DNA of 51,528 bases from assembly GCA_010672965.1 (NCBI GenBank), contig JAAHFN010000050.1, positions 1 through 51,528 on the forward strand. The letters are read 5' to 3'. Both the position numbers and the translations under genes were made by a program. The notes under the pieces were generated by a model, which ran no database searches, was not told the origin of the DNA, and was given only the letters and a program-made list of their open reading frames with translations. Below are positions 8,721 to 16,631 of this stretch, piece by piece (position 1 is the stretch's first letter; each line of letters begins with the position of its first letter). Source of the DNA: Oscillatoria sp. SIO1A7 (GTDB taxonomy: Bacteria; Cyanobacteriota; Cyanobacteriia; Cyanobacteriales; Laspinemataceae).

Positions 8721-8929
8721 CCTGGTTTATATCCCCAACCCTATAAAACTCAGGCAAATCGTCAGCTACAACCCTATATATAGGTTTTTCGCTGCATTAG
8801 TACCCTAAATTTATGGGTCTATGCATAAGTCCTATCCTAGAGAAGGCAGGGGCTATCCACGATCTCTGCTAACTATAGCTGTTTTTTGCAGTTTTTGTAT
8901 TTTGACTTGATGAATAAAACTTATAAGTC

Positions 8930-9012
8930 CTATTGGGCATTGGGCATAGGGCATTGGGCATCGGGCATCGGGCATTGGGCATCGGGCATTGGGCATCGGG
9001 CATTGGGCATCG
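8930..9012. repeat. 7-nt tandem repeats, GGGCATT/GGGCATC type
   Basis: About ten consecutive GGGCATT, GGGCATC or GGGCATA heptamers in the gene-free interval 8366-9363. A complementary tract (CAATGCC/CTATGCC) lies at 9319-9362 at the 3' end of trmL. Confidence 0.85.
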
Positions 9013-9065
9013 TATTTTTTTGGGGCCGCATTCAGTGTGGGTCTGGGGAAAATTACTGCTATTTT

Positions 9066-9128
9066 CCGTTCGCGAAGCGTCTTTGCCTCTGAGAATCGCG
9101 CCCCGCGTCTCCTTACGGAGAATCGCTT
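9066..9128. repeat. GTTCGCGAAGCGTC palindromic repeat, intergenic copy
   Basis: Contains GTTCGCGAAGCGTC and GCGTCTCCTTACGGAGAATCGC-like halves. This is the free form of the repeat embedded in frame in the M23 gene. Confidence 0.75.
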
Positions 9129-9363
9129 TCTGGAGCCGGAAGCCCTACGGGAAAGGAGGAGTAGGGTTTAGATCGGGAACGATCCCTGTTTGTCACCAAT
9201 TGGAGTGAAAAAGCCGAGGGAGTAAACACCCCAGGCATGGACCCAATTCCCAATTTCCATCCTGAGCCTGTCGTAGGCGTAGCCGGCGTAGCCCGCCCTC
9301 CGGGGCGTAGGGGCCTAATGCCAATGCCCAATGCCCTATGCCCTATGCCCTATGCCCAATATC

Positions 9364-9825
9364 CTAATCCAGCAGCCCCAACTGGCGGCGAGCTTCAAAT
9401 AAACCGATCGCCGCGCTCACGGAGAGATTGAGGCTGCGCACTGCTGCTTGGACAATCGGAATGCGGAGAGTGGCGTCGCAGGAATCGAGAACTTCTGCTG
9501 ACAATCCCTGGGTTTCGCTGCCAAAAAGCAGCCAGTCATCAGGTTGAAACTGAAATTGAACATAATTGCAACTGCCACGGGTACTGAAGCCAATCCAGCG
9601 CCCCCCTTGTTGCTGGTGACTGGCTTGAAAATCTTCTAGGCAGGGATGATAGTGGAAGTCAACGTAGGGCCAGTAGTCCAGACCGGCTCGCTTGAGGTAG
9701 CGATCGCTGATTTCAAACCCCATTGGCCCGACCAAATGCAAAGGAGTTCCCGTGGCAGCGCAAGTTCGGGCGATATTGCCAGTATTCGGAGGAATTTGTG
9801 GATTAACCAAAACAATTTGCGGCAT
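9364..9825 (-). CDS. trmL: tRNA (cytidine/uridine-34 2'-O)-methyltransferase TrmL
   Basis: SPOUT-class methyltransferase that uses S-adenosylmethionine to 2'-O-methylate the wobble nucleotide of tRNA-Leu isoacceptors in characterised bacteria. The 153-residue length is standard. Visible motifs: N-terminal LVNPQIPPNTGNIARTC (motif 1), the DWLLFGSETQGL knot segment (motif 2) and PIVQAAVRSLNLSVSAAIG (motif 3) at the C-terminus. The ATG start is followed by the family PQIVLV strand. The gene is downstream of gshA on the same strand across a repeat-filled gap of about 175 bp, so co-transcription is possible but not evident. Confidence 0.92.
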   Translation of the reverse strand: MPQIVLVNPQIPPNTGNIARTCAATGTPLHLVGPMGFEISDRYLKRAGLDYWPYVDFHYHPCLEDFQASHQQQGGRWIGFSTRGSCNYVQFQFQPDDWLLFGSETQGLSAEVLDSCDATLRIPIVQAAVRSLNLSVSAAIGLFEARRQLGLLD

Positions 9826-9902
9826 TTTTCCCTACATTAGGACTTATGCATTAACTCTATGGCGCACCAGGGGGGGGATTGCCCAAAATGTGCATCAAGT
9901 TT

Positions 9903-10000
9903 CCCTACACCCCACACCGTAGGCGTAGCCGCCCCGGAGGGGCTTGGCGACCCCACACCCTACACCCCACACCCCACACCCCCACACCCCACACCTGCCC
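9903..10000. repeat. 7-nt tandem repeats, CCACACC type, with inserted palindrome
   Basis: CCCTACACCCCACACC heptamers are interrupted by CGTAGGCGTAGCCGCCCCGG, a palindromic motif also seen near 9280-9310. It lies between the gshA stop and trmL. Confidence 0.8.
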
Positions 10001-11152
10001 TCAAGCTACCAACTGCTGACACAGCTGATCTTCTAGTTCCCGTTCGGTTTCGACCATCTCTTGCATAGCTTGCAAAATAATGCTGCGAATCTCCCTGCCG
10101 CCAGCGTAGAGTTTTAGCCACTGCTGAGCCTCGTTCCCAACGCGCAGAATCTTCTTAATTGGCGAGAGGAAGCAAGAAAAGGCCCGCTTTTTGGCCAAGG
10201 GAGTCACTTCTTGGTAGAGAATTTCAATCCACTCCCGAGCCGAAATAGTTCTGCCGTCTTGCCAATGCCTCAATTCGGCGTCTAAACTGTCGCGGGCAAC
10301 TGCTGCTTCATTGGCGTCGGCGATCGCCAGCAAGTCTTCGGCACGGGTACTGGCGGGTAGCTCGCTCTGGATTAAAGGATCTAAGCTGGGGTCTTCCATA
10401 AGCTGCCAGATGCGAGCTTCCAGCAAAGCCGTAACCGCTAGCAGAGCGATGGGGTCGATTATTAAGTCGCAGATTCTCAGCTCTAGGCGATTGATATCAT
10501 AAGGACGGCGATCGCCATTGGGCCGTACAGCAGACCACAGATGCCGCACGTTTTGCATGGTTCCTTTGGCAATCTGCTCCCCAGTCCATTGGATAAAGTG
10601 ACCGTGGCTTTCAAAGAGGGGCACATGAGTGGGGGTCTTGGGAAACTGCTGCCAGCGAGTGGAATGGAAACCTGTTACCCGTCCGTCTAGAAAAGGAGAA
10701 GAGGCACTCAGAGCTAGGAATAGAGGAGCTTCCATGCGTATCAGGCGATTGGCCCGCATCAGCACTTCAGGGTCGCCGATACCTATATTAATGTGAATGC
10801 TGGCGGTGACTATATTAGTGCCATAGGTATTTTGAATGTAGTCGTGGTAGGGGTTGCTGGGGTCGGAGCGATAGAAGCGATCGCTATTGCCCAAAGACAA
10901 GGTACTCCCCGGAATCAGAGTATAATCTCCCAAAGTTTTGATATATTGGCGCAACTGCAACCTGGGCAGTACCAACTCGCACAATAACTGCTCGTAGCGA
11001 CACAACGGAGCGGTAGTGTATTCTACATTACGGCTATCTGGTTCGCGCACGAACCTATTAAGAGCCGCCACAATTTTATCTGAGAGGCCGACAATATCCC
11101 CCTGGGAGGTGCCCGAGTACACCTCGACCTCGAAGCCTTTTGATAGCAGCAC
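10001..11152 (-). CDS. gshA: Glutamate-cysteine ligase, cyanobacterial GCS2 type
   Basis: First step of glutathione synthesis in the cytosol: ATP-dependent joining of L-glutamate and L-cysteine. The 383-residue protein starts LLSKGFEVEVYSGTSQGDIV, typical of cyanobacterial GshA, and contains the GCS2 family signatures VEYTTAPLCRYEQLL, LIPGSTLSLGNSDRFYRSDP, GTNIVTASIHINIG and NRLELRICDL. The start is GTG at 11152, preceded by a TGAGG Shine-Dalgarno sequence. Downstream on the same strand is trmL. Nothing suggests that it is damaged. Confidence 0.92.
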   Translation of the reverse strand: MLLSKGFEVEVYSGTSQGDIVGLSDKIVAALNRFVREPDSRNVEYTTAPLCRYEQLLCELVLPRLQLRQYIKTLGDYTLIPGSTLSLGNSDRFYRSDPSNPYHDYIQNTYGTNIVTASIHINIGIGDPEVLMRANRLIRMEAPLFLALSASSPFLDGRVTGFHSTRWQQFPKTPTHVPLFESHGHFIQWTGEQIAKGTMQNVRHLWSAVRPNGDRRPYDINRLELRICDLIIDPIALLAVTALLEARIWQLMEDPSLDPLIQSELPASTRAEDLLAIADANEAAVARDSLDAELRHWQDGRTISAREWIEILYQEVTPLAKKRAFSCFLSPIKKILRVGNEAQQWLKLYAGGREIRSIILQAMQEMVETERELEDQLCQQLVA

Positions 11153-11353
11153 GGTTTTTCCTCAACTGGTCTCCTCTTTTCTAGTATCTCGGAAAATGAG
11201 GCAATCTGTCTGCTAAGGTTCCGATATTTTTGCACGCAGGCCAGTCGAGGCAGGTTTGCCTGACATAACGTAACGTAGGGGCGATTCGCGAATCGCCCCT
11301 ACATACCAGCGATGCTTTTGCTGAAAGCTGACTGCTGATTGCTGAACGCTATA

Positions 11354-12598
11354 TCAGACGGCAACGGACCGAGCTAGCAAACTTTCTACTAAAGGATCGA
11401 TGGCATCGATCAGGGGCGATCGCTCGATTAGAGTCATTACCTCATTCCAACTGGCTGGCAAAACTTGCAAGCGATCGTCTTTTGGCGTCACGACTCTCAT
11501 AAAGCGGTCTTCAACAATAAAAGGTCGGGCAGCTTCCTGTAGTTTCCGGTCGGCTTCTGCAACTAAATCCCCGTCAGCGTCAGAAACCTGACTGAGAATA
11601 GAGACCAGTCGCGGATCGCTATCCTGCGCCGGTGCCCGTTCCGCCAAAATCTCCAAGAGTCGGATAGTTCCCAAAATAGATTGTTCGCTTAAGGTCGTTA
11701 CCAGAAACCGATGAACTCTGGGATCTAAGATAAGATAAGTAGCCAGTTCCGAGAGTCCAGAGCGAAGATCGACTACTACTGCATCGACATTCAAAGCTTT
11801 GCCAAGACTGGCTAGGATGTAGGTCAGCAGAAAAGTATTTTTGGAGCCCATAATAAGGTGTTCCGGTCGGATTTGTATTGAGGTAAATCCGGGAGACCGG
11901 AAAGAAGGCAAGAGATAAATACCATCTTTGGCTGTATTGGCAAGGCGATCGCTCGTTAATTGAATCGCATTTTCCGATACTGGCGACAGGTCTCCATGAG
12001 CCAAAACGATAAAATCGGCAAAAGAAATCGGCTGTCCTTCCAGGGGAAAAAGCCAACTCAAGCCTGGAGATTCTAAATCCCCATCTACCAACAAAACCTT
12101 TTGCTGTTTTTTTGCGATCGCTTTGGCCAAAGCCAGAGAGTGAATCGTTCTGCCCGTTCCCCCTTTAAAAGAATGAAGAGCTACAACTGGGGGAAAGTCA
12201 GGCGGCAATGGTTCTATCGGTTCTACCCAATCATCTGGATAGGGTTTCCAGAGAACTGTGGGTTTGGATAAACTAGGTTTTAGTCTTGGCAGGGGTGCCG
12301 ATGCGTTGCTTTCCTGGAAGAAAACCGGCAGAAGGCGATCGCTTCCCGAGGCACTTTCTAGGATAATAAAGCTATCGGTCATTTGCCCTTGGGGGTCGAT
12401 GCGGAAGTGCGACTCAAATAGCGATCGCAGCCATTCTTTTGCCTCCGCCTCCCTCTCCGGCAGAACTTCTATATCCAACTGGTCCCAATAGCCTCTGGCC
12501 GCAACCAAGCATCTCGGCCATTGACCTTGCTTTTGAATTCTCTGCAAGACTTCTTCTACATCAGCCCAACTATAAAGACGAATATCGGACGGTATCAT
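11354..12598 (-). CDS. KGG-motif ParA/MinD-like ATPase with arginine in the P-loop
   Basis: This 414-residue protein has an uncharacterised N-terminal domain (about 1-120) and a SIMIBI-class ATPase domain. The P-loop at 145-151 is KGGTGRT: it keeps the signature lysine of deviant Walker A motifs, but the lysine before the final Thr is arginine. LLVDGDLESPG (about 171-181) fits switch I and VVVDLRSGLS the Walker B region. Related KGGVGRT proteins occur next to small effector genes in bacterial conflict loci. The gene overlaps the upstream HEPN-like gene by ATGA, so the two are co-translated. I infer an ATPase sensor or regulator for that partner; hydrolysis is uncertain given the Arg substitution. 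Confidence 0.65.
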   Translation of the reverse strand: MIPSDIRLYSWADVEEVLQRIQKQGQWPRCLVAARGYWDQLDIEVLPEREAEAKEWLRSLFESHFRIDPQGQMTDSFIILESASGSDRLLPVFFQESNASAPLPRLKPSLSKPTVLWKPYPDDWVEPIEPLPPDFPPVVALHSFKGGTGRTIHSLALAKAIAKKQQKVLLVDGDLESPGLSWLFPLEGQPISFADFIVLAHGDLSPVSENAIQLTSDRLANTAKDGIYLLPSFRSPGFTSIQIRPEHLIMGSKNTFLLTYILASLGKALNVDAVVVDLRSGLSELATYLILDPRVHRFLVTTLSEQSILGTIRLLEILAERAPAQDSDPRLVSILSQVSDADGDLVAEADRKLQEAARPFIVEDRFMRVVTPKDDRLQVLPASWNEVMTLIERSPLIDAIDPLVESLLARSVAV

Positions 12599-13209
12599 CT
12601 ATTGATGTTCTCCTTAATCCAATCGCATATTTTTTCCAACCATTCTACCAGCAGTCTTTCATCCCGGGAATTCATGCCAACCCCATGCCGCCAGACTTGA
12701 TGGGCCTTTTCCGTATCTAAATTAGCTCCACCCTTGGCTAGATGAAAAAAAGGAGGTTCTCCTAGTTCTTTTTCCGGTACTCCGACTTCGTTAATCCATC
12801 TAGCTAAGTTATGTCCATCTTCCGATAGAAGCGTCCGATCTTCAATATCATTGGTTGTCCGCAAATTTCTTTGTCTTAGAAATATGCTTTTGAGTCCGCA
12901 TTCGACAGCATAAAATAGCAGCAGGCGTTTGGAAATACCTTGAGTTCTTTGAGCGGATACTAGATGAGCATTAAAAGCTTGGCGCAATTGGCTAACCCCA
13001 ACGTGAATCTTTCCGTCGCCCCTCCGGCTTTTTTGCCCTTTGAGTCGGACGAGCTGATTTTTGAGGTTGTATAAGGAAGCAATATCCTCTGGTTTTTCCG
13101 CTGGGTCAATAAGCGATTCGGTGTAATCGAGGATGTGGGCGATCGCATTCAGGGCTGACGGGTCGAGCCCGAGCCCAGATAGATCTATATTCGGCAGCGA
13201 GTCGGACAT
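12595..13209 (-). CDS. HEPN-like protein paired with the KGG ATPase
   Basis: This 204-residue mostly helical protein contains LLFYAVECGLKSIFLRQRN (about 97-115), followed by DGHNLARWIN (131-140). That resembles the HEPN fold's first conserved helix and H[DN]L element. Near the C-terminus, VWRHGVG (172-178) precedes an amphipathic helix (LLVEWLEKICDWIKE). HEPN proteins are often RNases or RNA binders in defence and toxin systems; the RNase motif here is not canonical, so activity is uncertain. The stop codon overlaps the ATPase start (ATGA), a strong sign of an operon. Family assignment is by pattern and could be wrong. Confidence 0.5.
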   Translation of the reverse strand: MSDSLPNIDLSGLGLDPSALNAIAHILDYTESLIDPAEKPEDIASLYNLKNQLVRLKGQKSRRGDGKIHVGVSQLRQAFNAHLVSAQRTQGISKRLLLFYAVECGLKSIFLRQRNLRTTNDIEDRTLLSEDGHNLARWINEVGVPEKELGEPPFFHLAKGGANLDTEKAHQVWRHGVGMNSRDERLLVEWLEKICDWIKENINR

Positions 13210-13245
13210 AGTTGTTATGAGTAGTGTTACTGGTTAGTTGCGATC

Positions 13246-13357
13246 GGAACGCAGCAGGGTCGAACCCTTGGCCGCAGAAAGCCGCAGAATTGCGAACTTC
13301 CGATTCTAAGTCGGACTCGCTCCGCATCCAATTGCCTCCCGCAGGCTGCCTCGTTCC
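13246..13357 (-). tRNA. tRNA-like relic, possible decayed tRNA-Leu(UAG)
   Basis: On the minus strand, GGAACG and CGTTCC form possible acceptor ends 112 nt apart. TCCGA-CTTAGAA-TCGGA (13299-13315) is a perfect 5-bp anticodon arm with U33, A37 and anticodon UAG, and AGGGTTCGACCCT (13256-13268) resembles a T arm. The D-arm region is about 14 nt too long and contains a GCCTGCGGGAGGC palindrome, and the T stem does not close properly. I read it as a degraded or interrupted class II tRNA, not a functional one. Confidence 0.3.
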
Positions 13358-13381
13358 GGTCTGAGCCAATCCTAAATTGGG

Positions 13382-13500
13382 GTTTTTCTCTGGCCAAAAA
13401 ACCCCCATTCTCGCTGGGGTGGTTGTAAAATACGGGTTAGCGATTGGGGTTAGTCGATTAACCCCGGGGTTTTTACCGGGGGTTTTGGAAAAATTTTTGG
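13382..13500. repeat. G/C-run hairpin cluster
   Basis: GGGGTTTTTC.../...AAAAAACCCCC and AACCCCGGGGTTTTTACC lie between the tRNA-like relic and the gene at 13510. They could act as terminators or be remnants of the GGGG/CCCC palindromic repeats. No ORF is present. Confidence 0.4.
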
Positions 13501-13509
13501 ATTTGGCTG

Positions 13510-14040
13510 ATGGGCAACAAGCATAGAACTCACGGGAAGCGAGTTCAGTTCTGGGTTAAGCGCTTTTTTGAAGCACTGTTGGATTTTGCCTATGAGGACG
13601 AGCGGGCAATCTGGCACTCGACAACCGAGTTGGAATTTGCCGAAATAGACAAGAAGATTTTAGTGGCCCTGGGTGCCAAGGCTGGGGGAAACTGTCCTTT
13701 AGAGGAATGGAAGGTTCGAGAAGCGCTCGTCTATTACCTGCCAAAGTTTTTGGGGATTCTGGAGGATAGAAGGAAAATTAAAAAGGGACGGGGGTCGGAA
13801 CTCGGACACTTCAAGCTCAACCTCTGGCATTCAGACAAGGAAAAAAATCTAGAGCAGTTTGACAAGGAGTGGCAACAGCGGGTAAAGCGTCTGGAGATAG
13901 AACCCAACTCGAAGGGCACTACAAGCTATCCAGGGTTAGAGTTAGAAGCGCAGGAACAGGAGGTCATTCCAATCTGCAAGTCTCTAAAGATTAGCTCACC
14001 TGGCAATGGCATCCCCAAGGTAATAAGATACATTGTCTAG
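13510..14040 (+). CDS. Orphan N-terminal domain resembling those of cyanobacterial STAND proteins
   Basis: Residues 1-135 of this 176-residue protein show a helical winged-helix-like region (ERAIWHSTTELEFAEIDKKI, LEEWKVREALVYYLPKFLGI, LEDRRKIKKGRG) ending in HFKLNLWHSDKEKNLEQFD. As I recall it, this is the layout of the domain that precedes NB-ARC/NACHT-WD40 ATPases in cyanobacteria, where a FTLKLWS-EKNLKEFD motif closes the domain. Here no ATPase follows; the last 40 residues look like unrelated read-through. It is either a stand-alone adaptor or the stump of a larger gene. The nearest NB-ARC gene (14101-15381) is on the opposite strand and convergent. Confidence 0.5.
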   Translation: MGNKHRTHGKRVQFWVKRFFEALLDFAYEDERAIWHSTTELEFAEIDKKILVALGAKAGGNCPLEEWKVREALVYYLPKFLGILEDRRKIKKGRGSELGHFKLNLWHSDKEKNLEQFDKEWQQRVKRLEIEPNSKGTTSYPGLELEAQEQEVIPICKSLKISSPGNGIPKVIRYIV

Positions 14041-14100
14041 TGGGCTACCTTCAGAAATATGCAACGCTCTTTGTCATTATGCCGCTCCTACCGTTTATTT

Positions 14101-15381
14101 TTACGCATGAGGGCTTTTCATAAGAACGTACTCTTTAACTAAAGGGTGCAGGGTGAAAACTGCCTTATCCTCCTTTGAAAATGTTTCGAGTAATGACCGA
14201 TCGCTTAAGGAAATTAAGGACGCCATTAGGTCACTGCGATATTTTAAATTAATCTCACTTTGCAATTCTTGAACAGAAACTGGCTGCTCGTTATTTGCTA
14301 GGTAGTTTAGTATATCTAATTCCGAACTCGATAAGCGACCAAAAACCTCTAATAAAAAAGCTTCTAACGAAGTATAAATAATGGTATCAAGCTCCAGGAA
14401 TTGAGAGACCCTGCCAAGAAATAGGTCTTTAATTGTGTTAGATACTATTTTTAATGCCAAAGGGTTGCCTCTATAAAGGTTAATTAATATTTGCCATTTA
14501 TTTTGATTAAATAAACCTTTATCCCTTAATATTTGTCGTGCTGCTTGTTCATCTAAACCCATAATTCTTAGCACTCTTACGGGTAGATGATCTCCTTCAA
14601 GTACGGCAATTTCTTTTGGTTTATCGCGACTGTTAAGCACTAAACAGCTTTGATGGTTTACTTCTCCCACCTGTTTCAGTAACTCGCCATAACCCTCACG
14701 ATCGCAGCGATAACGTCCGGCAAATGACCCGCTTTCCAGAATTGTATCCCAGTCATCTAATACCAGCAGACAGCGATGCGCTTGTAAATACTCGATTAGT
14801 CGGGATGTACTCTGGTCAATGTCCGGCAGATACCTATCCGGAACTAGAAATTGCATAACGTCCGCCAACAGCTCTGTGAGAGTTGGGGCATTACGGAGAC
14901 TTCGCCAGATACAACATTCAAACTCATCTTGAATTTCGCGAGCTAGTTTCGCAGACAGAGAAGTTTTGCCAATCCCACCCATGCCCAGCAGGGCGACCAG
15001 TCGGCATCGATCTCTGACTATCCATTGCTCTAATTTTGCCAGTTCTTCCGTGCGGCCGTAAAAGCCAATAGATACATCCGGCGACTGACCCCAATCTTGG
15101 CGCTGAGTCGCTATCTCTTCCTCAGCCTGCGTGTTTGACCAAAATGAACTGCTACCCTTGTGGTCTAAATCGGCCATCTCCAGCCAGTCCAGCCCCAATC
15201 TCTCACAAATTGCTAAAAAAGTCTGATAATCAACAGGTTTCCCCTTAACGAACCTGGCAATTGTAGAGTGAGATCTTCCCAAATCCCTAGCCAGAGCCCT
15301 CTGGCTAGGAAAGCCACTCTGCCTTATGGCGCTTTTAACTCGCTCGATACCCTCTGGAAGAACTCCGATCGACCTTGGCAT
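14101..15381 (-). CDS. HTH-NB-ARC STAND ATPase lacking a repeat domain
   Basis: This 426-residue protein has an N-terminal helix-turn-helix (about 11-68, with QRALARDLGRSHSTIARFVK), then an NB-ARC NTPase: FYGRTEELAKLEQW, Walker A GMGGIGKT at 133-140, Walker B LLVLDDWD near 208, the VLNSRDKP sensor and GNPLALKIVS. A winged helix ends in FTLHPLVKEYV. Most relatives continue into WD40, TPR or pentapeptide sensor repeats; here the protein stops at the winged helix. STAND proteins act as switch-like signal transducers and many are anti-phage sensors. The HTH suggests DNA binding, and tandem direct repeats lie in the divergent promoter at 15431-15452. Whether it is truncated or naturally short is unclear. 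Confidence 0.75.
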   Translation of the reverse strand: MPRSIGVLPEGIERVKSAIRQSGFPSQRALARDLGRSHSTIARFVKGKPVDYQTFLAICERLGLDWLEMADLDHKGSSSFWSNTQAEEEIATQRQDWGQSPDVSIGFYGRTEELAKLEQWIVRDRCRLVALLGMGGIGKTSLSAKLAREIQDEFECCIWRSLRNAPTLTELLADVMQFLVPDRYLPDIDQSTSRLIEYLQAHRCLLVLDDWDTILESGSFAGRYRCDREGYGELLKQVGEVNHQSCLVLNSRDKPKEIAVLEGDHLPVRVLRIMGLDEQAARQILRDKGLFNQNKWQILINLYRGNPLALKIVSNTIKDLFLGRVSQFLELDTIIYTSLEAFLLEVFGRLSSSELDILNYLANNEQPVSVQELQSEINLKYRSDLMASLISLSDRSLLETFSKEDKAVFTLHPLVKEYVLMKSPHA

Positions 15382-15430
15382 ACCTCAATATACATAGAGT
15401 TTGCTTAGATCATAGCATTTTTGGCTTACG

Positions 15431-15452
15431 TTAATCGTCCATTAATCGTCCA
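15431..15452. promoter_or_regulatory. Direct repeat in the divergent promoter region
   Basis: Two adjacent copies of TTAATCGTCCA lie 50-70 bp upstream of the HTH-NB-ARC start. A second pair, AACGGCAGAATGCGGGT and AACGGTAGAATGAGGGT, lies near 15570 and 15617 upstream of the rightward gene pair. These are plausible binding sites for the HTH protein; only the repetition is seen. Nothing else was recognised in 15382-15691. Confidence 0.3.
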
Positions 15453-15691
15453 TTCTGTTCCAAAAGTCACTTGTAAGTAAGCTATAAGTCAACCTCCGCT
15501 AAGACTAGATCTCGGTCATAGCTTTGTTTTCATGGATTTAAAGGATCAATAGGACATTTTTTGAATAGCAACGGCAGAATGCGGGTCTGGGACTCCCATA
15601 TTCCCCCAATCGCCAACGGTAGAATGAGGGTTTCAGCCGTTACCCTAAAAATTGTCCGGACTATTGTTAAGTAAAGATAGAAGAAAAACCC

Positions 15692-16024
15692 ATGCAGGTT
15701 CTAAAACCAGACTTGACAATACACCGCCTGGTAACTCCTCAGATACAAGACTCATGGGGATGCTGCTTAGAGGACAATTTAATTACAAAAATACCTCGCC
15801 AAACTAACATACCTAATACGCATTGTTACCGCTTCAGCAGAGCAGAGCTGGAAGATTTTGAGAGTGATTGCTACAAGTCTGCCCCTTTACCGAAGCTAGT
15901 TCGCCCCGCAGATACCACTGATGCTTACTGCTATAAGTTTGCTAGCAGCGATGTAGGCTTTAAGACAGAGCTGCCAGAGTCAGCAACCTCTCCAAACCAA
16001 TTTCCTCCTGTTCGCGAATCATAA
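15692..16024 (+). CDS. Unknown small protein with three CY-R/K motifs
   Basis: This 110-residue protein matches nothing I recognise. It contains three short similar stretches spaced about 17-25 residues apart: THCYRFSRAE, ESDCYKSAPL and DAYCYKFASSD, plus a GCCLED stretch upstream. There is no signal peptide or membrane span. It starts ATG at 15692 and ends 20 nt before the likely start of the next gene, so the two form an operon. The repeated Cys-Tyr motifs could be metal sites, binding peptides or the cores of a modified peptide; none of these is demonstrated. Confidence 0.5.
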   Translation: MQVLKPDLTIHRLVTPQIQDSWGCCLEDNLITKIPRQTNIPNTHCYRFSRAELEDFESDCYKSAPLPKLVRPADTTDAYCYKFASSDVGFKTELPESATSPNQFPPVRES

Positions 16025-16044
16025 AGCCTCGGATGGGAGCAGTA

Positions 16045-16506
16045 ATGCCAGAAAAGCTGCGCCAGATATTAGCCGAGCTAGAGCGAGAAAAGCATAGGCG
16101 CAGATTTGATATCTATAGAACAGAAGCGGGCGAATTCTTTGTGGTGTTCTGGAGTAACGTCGAGATAACCGATGACGTTAAAATCTACCCCTGCGACACC
16201 GTTGTTTATGTTAAGACGGCAGACCGAAATCAACCGCTTTTCTTGGAATGGGCTACCTTTGCTACATTTATATGCCACGGGGCGCTAGAAAATAGCCGTG
16301 CTTTTTCCAATCAGATTGACGTTCTCAATTACCACTACTTAGGAAAGTTCGTCCGAGACTACACAGATGGGAGTCAGGATATCCTTTATGTAACGAGCGA
16401 GCGGTTGAGCAGTCTGACTCTAGAAGCGCTGAAGGCGCATCTTGAACACCATGCAAAAGCAAAGGCAACTGTTATTCCTCATTTAGAAAGACTGAGAAAT
16501 TGTTAG
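16045..16506 (+). CDS. Unknown cytosolic protein, operon partner of the CY-motif protein
   Basis: This 153-residue protein has no recognised family. It begins with a charged helix (PEKLRQILAELEREKHRRRF), then a beta-rich part (FDIYRTEAGEFFVVFWSN, VVYVKTADRNQPLFLEW), a middle with ATFICHGALENS, and a C-terminal helical segment (LEALKAHLEHHAKAKATVI). I prefer the ATG at 16045, which has GGGAG 5 nt upstream, over the ATG at 16033. No export signal. It lies next to the conflict-like genes on its left; the downstream neighbour is convergent. Confidence 0.55.
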   Translation: MPEKLRQILAELEREKHRRRFDIYRTEAGEFFVVFWSNVEITDDVKIYPCDTVVYVKTADRNQPLFLEWATFATFICHGALENSRAFSNQIDVLNYHYLGKFVRDYTDGSQDILYVTSERLSSLTLEALKAHLEHHAKAKATVIPHLERLRNC

Positions 16507-16582
16507 TTTTTGAGCGTTTTGAGCGGCAGGAGCGGCAGTCATGCAGCGATCGCTCTTCTCCCTAAAAACAAGAGCGATCGCA

Positions 16583-16631
16583 AAATTAAAAACTCAAAAC
16601 TCAAAACTCAAAACTCAAAACTCAAAACTCT
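16583..16631. repeat. 7-nt tandem repeats, AACTCAA type
   Basis: About six AACTCAA heptamers that end inside the last codons of the dienelactone hydrolase gene. A similar AACTTAA tract is at 21316-21353. Confidence 0.8.

Noticed and set aside
8930-9012. Regular repeats that could suggest a CRISPR array
   Set aside because: The unit is 7 nt with no unique spacers and no cas genes are present. The same applies to 9903-10000 and 21893-22120.
13299-13315. Plus-strand reading of the same arm as a tRNA with anticodon CUA (suppressor-like)
   Set aside because: The T-loop-like sequence is correctly oriented only on the minus strand.
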